Assembly (NCBI GenBank): GCA_051745565.1
Contig: JBNJEF010000021.1
Location: forward strand, 1-11,159
From: SKVL01 sp051745565
GTDB taxonomy: Bacteria > Patescibacteriota > Minisyncoccia > Phycocordibacterales > CSBR16-193
Length of the DNA stretch: 11,159 nucleotides
Reading direction: 5' to 3'
The notes beneath the pieces were generated by a model. That model saw nothing but the letters and a program-made list of their open reading frames with translations. It was not told where the DNA came from and did no database searches. Positions 7,240-11,159 of the stretch are shown here, piece after piece; position 1 is the stretch's first letter, and each line of letters begins with the position of its first letter. Position numbers and translations under genes: made by a program.

Positions 7240-7639
7240 TTTTATTTTTATTTTTATTAAAAACCTTTAATATACTTTTAATTGTAAGAAAACTTAAAAG
7301 AAAAGTAAATAGGCCCCAGAAACGCTTGGCTTCTTTTTTGACCTCCTTGTGTGCTTCGGAAAAAGCATTGATCGCTTCTTCGCCTTCCGACTTGGCACGT
7401 CCTGATAGTTCATCAGTATCTTTTTTAAGTTTTAAAGCCTCTTCTTTGACCGCTTGTCTTAGAGTTGATATATCTTCAACGGTTTGATCGGTTTGCTGTC
7501 TGGCTTTCTTTGAAATATAAAAAATATTCTTTAATATAAAAACCATATAAATAGAAGCCACTATGGCCAGTAGAGAAATTATCGCCACCGCAACTGTGGT
7601 AACAAAGAAAAATATATCAGCTTTCATGATCGTATCCAT
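7220..7639 (-). CDS. DUF948-like membrane coiled-coil protein
   Basis: Function unknown; 139 residues. An N-terminal transmembrane helix (about 9-36) is followed by a heptad-like charged segment (about 42-107, QQTDQTVEDISTLRQAVKEE) and a second hydrophobic stretch (108-126, WGLFTFLLSFLTIKSIL), ending in a Lys/Asn-rich tail. The layout (short N-terminus, helix, long amphipathic coiled coil with repeated small residues) resembles DUF948 proteins, often found next to YtxH genes in other bacteria; this is a family-level resemblance, not a firm match. The start at ATG 7639 is favoured by an extended -10 ending 7 nt upstream; ATG 7627 is the alternative. It ends in TGA and overlaps the YtxH-like gene by 20 nt. 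It is divergent from the exchanger gene. Confidence 0.7.
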   Translation of the reverse strand: MDTIMKADIFFFVTTVAVAIISLLAIVASIYMVFILKNIFYISKKARQQTDQTVEDISTLRQAVKEEALKLKKDTDELSGRAKSEGEEAINAFSEAHKEVKKEAKRFWGLFTFLLSFLTIKSILKVFNKNKNKNDQKNK

Positions 7640-7646
7640 ATAAGAT

Positions 7647-7675
7647 ATGTTACCATTAATACATGAATTTGCGAA
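7647..7675 (-). promoter_or_regulatory. Extended -10 promoter of the DUF948/YtxH operon
   Basis: On the minus strand TTCGCA (7675-7670), a 17-bp spacer ending in TGG, then TAACAT (7652-7647). The hexamer ends 7 nt before the ATG at 7639, predicting a leaderless transcript. Confidence 0.5.
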
Positions 7676-7713
7676 AAAGTTTTACACTCATACCGAAACC
7701 TTCCAAATTGTAA

Positions 7714-7719
7714 TATAAT
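7714..7719 (+). promoter_or_regulatory. Consensus -10 element of the exchanger gene
   Basis: A perfect TATAAT ends 6 nt before the ATG at 7726, so the first transcribed base would be the A of the start codon. No convincing -35 lies at 16 to 18 bp. It stands back to back with the DUF948 promoter. Confidence 0.6.
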
Positions 7720-7725
7720 GAAATT

Positions 7726-8694
7726 ATGACATTTACGGGAATCGCCATAACCCTAACCTCTCTTGCAGCTATTATTTTCATCGGAAGATGGGTAATATAT
7801 TCACTGATAGTGATCGCTAGATATTTCGGATTCAAAGAGTTCGTTGTCGCTTTCTTTACGGTTTCCATTGGGGCGGTAATACCGGAGTTCTTTGTCGGAG
7901 TAACAGCGGCATTGCAAGGAATACCGGAAGTCTCCCTTGGAACAGTAGTCGGAGAAAATCTTTTTCTTATAACCGTAACCATAGCCCTGGCAACTTTTTT
8001 TAGCGCACAGGGATTAATAGTTGATAGTAAAACCGTTCGCGGTGGGATAGTGTTCACGGTTTTTGTGGCCGTTTTACCATTACTCTTAATACTAAACGGT
8101 GAGCTTTCCAGAATGGATGGATTTGTTCTACTGATGTGTTTTGCTTTCTTCATCTTTTGGCTATTCTCCAAAAAAGAAAGATTTATAAAGATATACGAAG
8201 AAGACACACCGGAAATAGAGAACCTAACAAAGAGATCGGCTATAAAGGCCATGTTCATAGCAGTTGTCGGAGTACTGACAATAGTAATAAGCGTTGATCT
8301 TTTACTAAAAGAAATACTCACCCTATCTTCAGAACTAGGTTTACCCTTGGCTGCCTTGGGTCTCTTTGTTATTGCCATAGGAACGGCTCTGCCGGAGACC
8401 TACTTTGCCGTTGACCTAGCACGAAGAGGAAGTTCCTGGATGGTTCTGGGAGGAGTTATGGGAGGTATAGCTATGGCCTCCACTCTTGTATTGGGTACAG
8501 TTGCTTTAATAGAACCGATAACCTTAACCGGTCTTGATATTTCCTCACTTATTTTAGCCAGAATATTCTTAACAATAAGTGCCATTTTATTGCTTGTTTT
8601 TGTCACAACGGGACATGTTATAACAAAATTTGAGGGTATTGCACTCTTGGCTGTTTATATATCTTTCTTGCTTGCTGAAATTATGGTGTTTTAA
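7726..8694 (+). CDS. CaCA-family sodium/calcium exchanger-like membrane protein, divergent
   Basis: Integral membrane antiporter of the cation/Ca2+ exchanger superfamily, expected to exchange Na+ or H+ for a divalent cation. The 322 residues hold about ten hydrophobic segments arranged as two related halves split by a charged cytoplasmic loop (about 148-172). Each half has the alpha-repeat: VSIGAVIPEFFVG with Glu54, then SLGTVVGENLF (70-80); and AIGTALPETYFAV with Glu224, then VLGGVMGGIAM (240-250). The two membrane-buried glutamates are kept, but the usual GSN motif reads GEN in the first repeat and GGI in the second, so ion specificity may differ from characterised members. Length matches bacterial YrbG-type proteins. 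It has its own -10 element directly before the ATG and ends one base before the convergent htrA stop. Confidence 0.85.
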   Translation: MTFTGIAITLTSLAAIIFIGRWVIYSLIVIARYFGFKEFVVAFFTVSIGAVIPEFFVGVTAALQGIPEVSLGTVVGENLFLITVTIALATFFSAQGLIVDSKTVRGGIVFTVFVAVLPLLLILNGELSRMDGFVLLMCFAFFIFWLFSKKERFIKIYEEDTPEIENLTKRSAIKAMFIAVVGVLTIVISVDLLLKEILTLSSELGLPLAALGLFVIAIGTALPETYFAVDLARRGSSWMVLGGVMGGIAMASTLVLGTVALIEPITLTGLDISSLILARIFLTISAILLLVFVTTGHVITKFEGIALLAVYISFLLAEIMVF

Positions 8695-8695
8695 C

Positions 8696-9901
8696 TTAAA
8701 TATTAGCAGGTGCTTCTATCAGAGGTACTTCTATTTCAAATCTTTCTTCATTGCGAACAACCTCAAGCTCTATAGTCTCTCCTACCTTTTTCTCTCTTAT
8801 TTTACGAGCAAAACTTTGAGGTTCTTCCAATTCTTCTCCGTCAATACTTACAATAACATCCCCTTCCTTGAGCCCGGCTTCATCTGCCGGAGTATCCGGA
8901 ACAACAGCCGGTTCGTCATTTCCTCCGCCTACAAGCAACACCCCTTTTTCAACAGAAAGGTTTTCCCTTGCTTGCAACATGGGGGTTATCTCGGTATAGC
9001 GAACTCCCAGAAAAGCCCTGACTATTCGCCCTGTTTTTTTTACCGAAGAAACTAAAGGTTTCACTGTATGCGAAGGAACGGCAAAACCTATATTTTGAGA
9101 ACCCAGAGCAAGGGCGGTATTTACCCCTACAACCTCGCCCTTAATATTCAAAAGAGGGCCACCAGAATTACCTGGATTTATGGCAGCGTCCGTTTGGATA
9201 ACCTCTTCAAAAAATTCGGTTCTACCTCTTAAGCCTCCCGCGCTAATAGATCGAGAAAGGCCGGATATGACACCAACAGAAACACTGTTTTGAAATTCAC
9301 CTAAGGCATTGCCTATGGCAATAGCGGTTTGCCCGACATCCAAATCCTCGGAATCACCAAATTTCAGATAATTGAAGCTCTCCTCAGAGTCTATTTTTAA
9401 AATAGCTATATCAAAAACGGGATCTTTGTCCAGAACCTCAACATCGTATTTTTCTCCGCTATTGGTCAAAACCGAGTAATCAATACTATCATCTTCCACT
9501 ACATGACGGTTAGTGACTATATGCCCCTCAGAAGACACTATAAAACCTGACCCCCCAACAACCTCCTCTTCCTCCGGTTCTTTTAATGTATCAGGAAGCA
9601 TATCTTCAAAAAAAGGATGGAGATCCTGCTCAACTCCTGACAGAACCGCCTGAGTGGATACAACAGAGACAACCGCAGAGTCAGCATCCGCTACGGCGTT
9701 TACCACCCTCTCTTCATGACCTTTGCCCACTGAAGGCATATCACGCTTCTCTTCCGAGGACATCTCTTCCACCTGCTCTATATAATATGATCCGACATAC
9801 TCAAAAACCTCTTCTCTAAAAAGAAAGGCTACCAAAAAGGCCACAAAGAGGGTTAAAAGAGTAACAGAAATATTTATAAATACTGTTTTCCAAAACTGCA
9901 T
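8696..9901 (-). CDS. Membrane-anchored HtrA/Deg-family serine protease with PDZ domain
   Basis: Envelope protease of the HtrA (DegP/DegS) family, degrading or sensing misfolded proteins outside the cytoplasmic membrane. The 401 residues comprise an N-terminal transmembrane anchor (about 7-28), a linker, the trypsin-like domain (about 66-290) and one PDZ domain (about 296-393). The catalytic triad is intact: His133 in TNRHVV, Asp164 in VFDIAIL, Ser246 in NPGNSGGPL. The linker before the protease core (about 40-65) is acidic. One PDZ and an uncleaved anchor resemble DegS and Gram-positive HtrA more than two-PDZ DegP. The ATG at 9901 is placed precisely by a good promoter ending 6 nt upstream. 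The acidic membrane protein gene lies upstream behind a terminator, so htrA is an independent unit. Its stop is 1 bp from that of the convergent exchanger. Confidence 0.95.
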   Translation of the reverse strand: MQFWKTVFINISVTLLTLFVAFLVAFLFREEVFEYVGSYYIEQVEEMSSEEKRDMPSVGKGHEERVVNAVADADSAVVSVVSTQAVLSGVEQDLHPFFEDMLPDTLKEPEEEEVVGGSGFIVSSEGHIVTNRHVVEDDSIDYSVLTNSGEKYDVEVLDKDPVFDIAILKIDSEESFNYLKFGDSEDLDVGQTAIAIGNALGEFQNSVSVGVISGLSRSISAGGLRGRTEFFEEVIQTDAAINPGNSGGPLLNIKGEVVGVNTALALGSQNIGFAVPSHTVKPLVSSVKKTGRIVRAFLGVRYTEITPMLQARENLSVEKGVLLVGGGNDEPAVVPDTPADEAGLKEGDVIVSIDGEELEEPQSFARKIREKKVGETIELEVVRNEERFEIEVPLIEAPANI

Positions 9902-9907
9902 ATTTAA

Positions 9908-9936
9908 ATGATATCGTGATTTTTTTGCGCTTTCAA
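9908..9936 (-). promoter_or_regulatory. Promoter of htrA giving a leaderless mRNA
   Basis: On the minus strand TTGAAA (9936-9931), a 17-bp spacer and TATCAT (9913-9908), with the ATG beginning 6 nt after the hexamer. The predicted +1 is the A of the start codon. Confidence 0.75.
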
Positions 9937-9954
9937 GAATTCCTTTATAAAAAT

Positions 9955-9980
9955 AAACACGCCTTACTAAAGGCGTGTTT
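9955..9980 (-). terminator. Intrinsic terminator of the acidic membrane protein gene
   Basis: A perfect 11-bp stem (AAACACGCCTT / AAGGCGTGTTT) with a 4-nt loop, followed on the minus strand by ATTTTT. It lies 28 nt after the acidic gene's stop and upstream of the htrA promoter, separating the two units. Confidence 0.85.
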
Positions 9981-10008
9981 AATACTTAGAAACTTAAGGT
10001 CTTTGTTA

Positions 10009-10293
10009 TTAGATTTCTTCTTCCTCTTCTTCGGTATCCTCTTCTTCGCCAGTTTCTTCCTCTTCATCGGTATCCTCCTCTTCGTCAGTTTCTTCTTCTC
10101 CCTCTTCATCAGTTTCTCCCTCTTCGTCGCCAGTCTCATCTTCATCTATAAGATCTCCTTCATCTATGACTTCTTCGGGTTGTTCATCGCCATTTTCTAT
10201 GTCAACATCATCAGCCATTTCATCTTCAGTAAAGATAAAGATAAGAAGCAATATGACAAGAACGGCTACAATTATCCAGATTACATTTTTCAT
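10009..10293 (-). CDS. Extremely acidic single-pass membrane protein (hypothetical)
   Basis: I do not recognise a family. The 94-residue product has a transmembrane helix at about 4-21 (VIWIIVAVLVILLLIFIF) and a tail in which 48 of 73 residues are Asp or Glu. The only basic residue in the whole protein is Lys2, so the N-terminus should be inside and the acidic tail outside. The last 40 residues are a degenerate repeat of TDEEE / TGEEED units. Such a tail would be disordered and could bind divalent cations or basic proteins, or act as a surface charge brush; all of this is inference. Reality of the gene is supported by a proper ATG, a TATTAT hexamer 5 nt upstream, and a strong terminator just after the TAA. 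The antisense frame here lacks these signals. Confidence 0.72.
   Translation of the reverse strand: MKNVIWIIVAVLVILLLIFIFTEDEMADDVDIENGDEQPEEVIDEGDLIDEDETGDEEGETDEEGEEETDEEEDTDEEEETGEEEDTEEEEEEI
10013..10135 (-). repeat. Low-complexity GAA/GAG/GAT coding repeat (polypurine tract)
   Basis: The part of the acidic gene encoding the Glu-rich tail is a nearly continuous purine-rich strand built from degenerate GAAGAGGAA-type units broken by ACT/ACC (Thr) and GGC/GGA (Gly) codons. The unit length varies (about 15 to 21 nt), as expected for a tract that changes length by slippage. Confidence 0.65.
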
Positions 10294-10298
10294 AAATA

Positions 10299-10304
10299 AT
10301 AATA
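10299..10304 (-). promoter_or_regulatory. Candidate -10 element of the acidic gene
   Basis: TATTAT on the minus strand ends 5 nt before the ATG at 10293. The sequence around it is AT-rich and no good -35 is seen, so this is weak alone; it matches the spacing seen at neighbouring genes. Confidence 0.3.
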
Positions 10305-10325
10305 TTCTTGATTTTAAATTTTCAC

Positions 10326-10337
10326 ATCGACCTTTTG
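10326..10337 (-). promoter_or_regulatory. 12-nt motif copy upstream of the acidic gene
   Basis: CAAAAGGTCGAT on the minus strand, 32 nt before the start codon. An identical copy stands upstream of hsp20 in the same orientation. It could be a binding site for a shared regulator; chance cannot be excluded. Confidence 0.3.
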
Positions 10338-10372
10338 GTGAACTTTATCACACTTTTGTTTACCTTAAAACC

Positions 10373-10417
10373 CCAATAATTAACAGGTCACCACTAAAGT
10401 GACCTGTTAATTATTGG
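10373..10417 (-). terminator. Long perfect hairpin after hsp20
   Basis: A 19-bp uninterrupted stem (left arm 10373-10391, right arm 10399-10417) with a 7-nt loop begins 11 nt after the hsp20 stop. On the minus strand it is followed by GGTTTTAAGG, a short T-run. It most likely terminates hsp20 or protects its 3' end; the stem is longer than those of the other two terminators in the window. Confidence 0.75.
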
Positions 10418-10428
10418 ATCGGTCTTTA

Positions 10429-10914
10429 TTAACTTTTCTTTACGTCTACTTTCTTTCTACCGCTCTTGTCCTCTACTTTAGACATCTTTATGGTTATAAC
10501 ACCATTTTTAGATTCTGCAGAAACCTTATCCGGATCAACACGAGCCGGCAAAAGAAAGTCTCTGTAAAATTCACCGTACTCCCTCTCAAACCTGTACTGT
10601 CTCTCGTTTGAGTCCTCTTTTTCCTCTTCAATGGTACCGCTTAGAGTGAGAGAATCTTCATCTACCTCAATATTGACCTTTTCCGGATCCATACCGGGAA
10701 TATTAGCTATAACTTTTACTTCTTTATCCGTTTCGGAAATATCCACTTTCGGAAAAAGTCCTCCTCTGTCTTGGGATAAAAGACCGGTATCCTCAAAAGG
10801 GTCCCATATGCTCTCGTCAAAAAGACGTCCCATTGCTTCACGAAGAGAAAGAGGGCCCTGATTTTGTGGTTGAAGATCACCACCGCGTCTTTGTATTTGC
10901 ATAAGATTAATCAT
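10429..10914 (-). CDS. Small heat-shock protein, Hsp20/alpha-crystallin family
   Basis: ATP-independent holdase that binds unfolding proteins in the cytoplasm and passes them to refolding chaperones. The 161 residues consist of an N-terminal arm (1-53), the alpha-crystallin domain (about 54-146) and a basic C-terminal tail. Family marks are KVDISETDKEVKVIANIPGM (from 56), the LPARVDPDKV segment before the last strands, and GVITIKMSK (138-146), equivalent to the usual GVLTI. The tail has VDV (156-158), a weak version of the I-X-I oligomerisation motif. ATG 10914 is taken as start because a TATAAC hexamer ends 5 nt before it; ATG 10902 is the alternative. The sigma-factor gene ends 80 nt upstream on the same strand, so readthrough or direct control is possible. 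Confidence 0.95.
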   Translation of the reverse strand: MINLMQIQRRGGDLQPQNQGPLSLREAMGRLFDESIWDPFEDTGLLSQDRGGLFPKVDISETDKEVKVIANIPGMDPEKVNIEVDEDSLTLSGTIEEEKEDSNERQYRFEREYGEFYRDFLLPARVDPDKVSAESKNGVITIKMSKVEDKSGRKKVDVKKS

Positions 10915-10919
10915 TCTTA

Positions 10920-10950
10920 GTTATAATTAGAATAATCGACCTTTTGTTAA
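10920..10950 (-). promoter_or_regulatory. Candidate hsp20 promoter
   Basis: On the minus strand TTAACA (10950-10945), a long 19-bp spacer and TATAAC (10925-10920), ending 5 nt before the ATG at 10914. The spacer is longer than ideal, and the 12-nt motif shared with the acidic gene overlaps its -35 end. Confidence 0.4.
10935..10946 (-). promoter_or_regulatory. 12-nt motif copy upstream of hsp20
   Basis: CAAAAGGTCGAT on the minus strand, 20 nt before the hsp20 start and overlapping the candidate -35. The identical copy is at 10326-10337 upstream of the acidic gene. Its position inside the promoter would suit an operator or activator site. Confidence 0.3.
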
Positions 10951-10994
10951 GGGAAAACAATAAAAAGACAGATAGGTGTCATCTTTATTTATTT

Positions 10995-11159
10995 TCAATC
11001 TATAAGACCATTAGTAACCGGATGTCTGCGCAATTTCTTTCTGGCGCGAGAAAGTATGAGTTTTACCGCATTCTCACTTTTATTCACTATTCCCGCTATT
11101 TCTCTTATGGTCTTTCCTTTCTTGTACCTTTCCTCCAGGATCAATCTTTCAGTGGGAGA
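10995..11159 (-). CDS. Sigma-70-family RNA polymerase sigma factor, C-terminal end (region 4)
   Basis: Only the last 54 codons plus TGA lie in the window; the gene continues past 11159. The visible part begins SPTERLILEERY and contains the helix-turn-helix of region 4.2: GKTIREIAGIVNKSENAV followed by KLILSRARKKLRR, the pattern used to contact the -35 element, closely matching ECF-type and other sigma-70-like factors (TIREIAG equals the usual SYKEIAE; SRARKKL equals HRARKKL). Region 2 is outside the window, so whether it is an ECF, a housekeeping-type or another HTH regulator cannot be decided. It lies directly upstream of hsp20 on the same strand, which makes stress-related control plausible but unproven. 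Confidence 0.8.
   Translation of the reverse strand, partial: SPTERLILEERYKKGKTIREIAGIVNKSENAVKLILSRARKKLRRHPVTNGLID

Noticed and set aside
6790..7639. Toxin-antitoxin pair (two small overlapping genes)
   Set aside because: Both products are membrane proteins with YtxH/DUF948-like layouts and no antitoxin DNA-binding or toxin motif.
7656..8378. 240-codon minus-strand frame opposite the exchanger
   Set aside because: It lies entirely antisense to a protein with clear alpha-repeats and helices, and its translation is low-complexity Ser/Thr/Lys with no family motif.
10013..10135. CRISPR array or tandem-repeat mobile element
   Set aside because: The repetition is degenerate, codon-phased and has no constant repeats or unique spacers; it encodes the acidic tail.
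9916..10299. 127-codon plus-strand hydrophobic Phe/Leu-rich frame
   Set aside because: It is the mirror of the GAA/GAG repeat in the acidic gene and runs through that gene's terminator. The minus-strand gene has an ATG, a -10-like element and a terminator in the right places.
7220..10997. Recoded TGA (as in Gracilibacteria and Absconditabacteria)
   Set aside because: TGA ends the DUF948-like gene and the sigma-factor gene at natural positions, and no conserved gene in the window contains an in-frame TGA.

Overview
The window reads as chromosome of a small-genome, AT-leaning bacterium using the standard code (TGA acts as a stop in two genes). The combination of short genes, very small gaps, no recognisable Shine-Dalgarno sequences, and a SecG / membrane-anchored peptide-binding protein / RNase J neighbourhood suggests a Candidate Phyla Radiation (Patescibacteria, Parcubacteria-like) organism. 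This placement is inference; there is no rRNA or ribosomal marker here to confirm it. I see no phage, insertion sequence, CRISPR array, tRNA or rRNA.

Layout. Positions 1-1363 (minus): the groES-groEL chaperonin operon with a consensus promoter and a leader of about 105 nt; groEL runs off the left edge. 1398-2546 (minus): an aromatic-type amino acid permease. 2595-6772 (plus): secG, an oligopeptide-type substrate-binding protein held by a transmembrane helix, and RNase J with a basic N-terminal extension, closed by a strong bidirectional terminator. 6790-7652 (minus): two small membrane proteins, a DUF948-like coiled-coil protein and a YtxH-like protein, overlapping by 20 nt. 7714-8694 (plus): a divergent cation/Ca2+ exchanger-family protein. 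8696-11159 (minus): a membrane-anchored HtrA protease, an extremely acidic single-pass membrane protein, an Hsp20 small heat-shock protein, and the C-terminal end of a sigma-70-family factor.

How it fits together. Much of the window concerns protein quality control and the cell envelope: folding (GroESL, Hsp20), degradation of misfolded envelope proteins (HtrA), export (SecG) and several membrane-anchored proteins of unclear role. Most transcription-unit heads have a -10-like hexamer ending only 5 to 8 nt before the start codon, so the mRNAs are predicted to be leaderless. groES is the clear exception: it has a long leader able to form hairpins but no CIRCE operator. No complete novel defence or biosynthetic system is visible. 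The most unusual items are the leaderless pattern, the glutamate-rich membrane protein, the DUF948/YtxH pair with a histone-H1-like tail, and a 12-nt motif shared upstream of hsp20 and the acidic gene.
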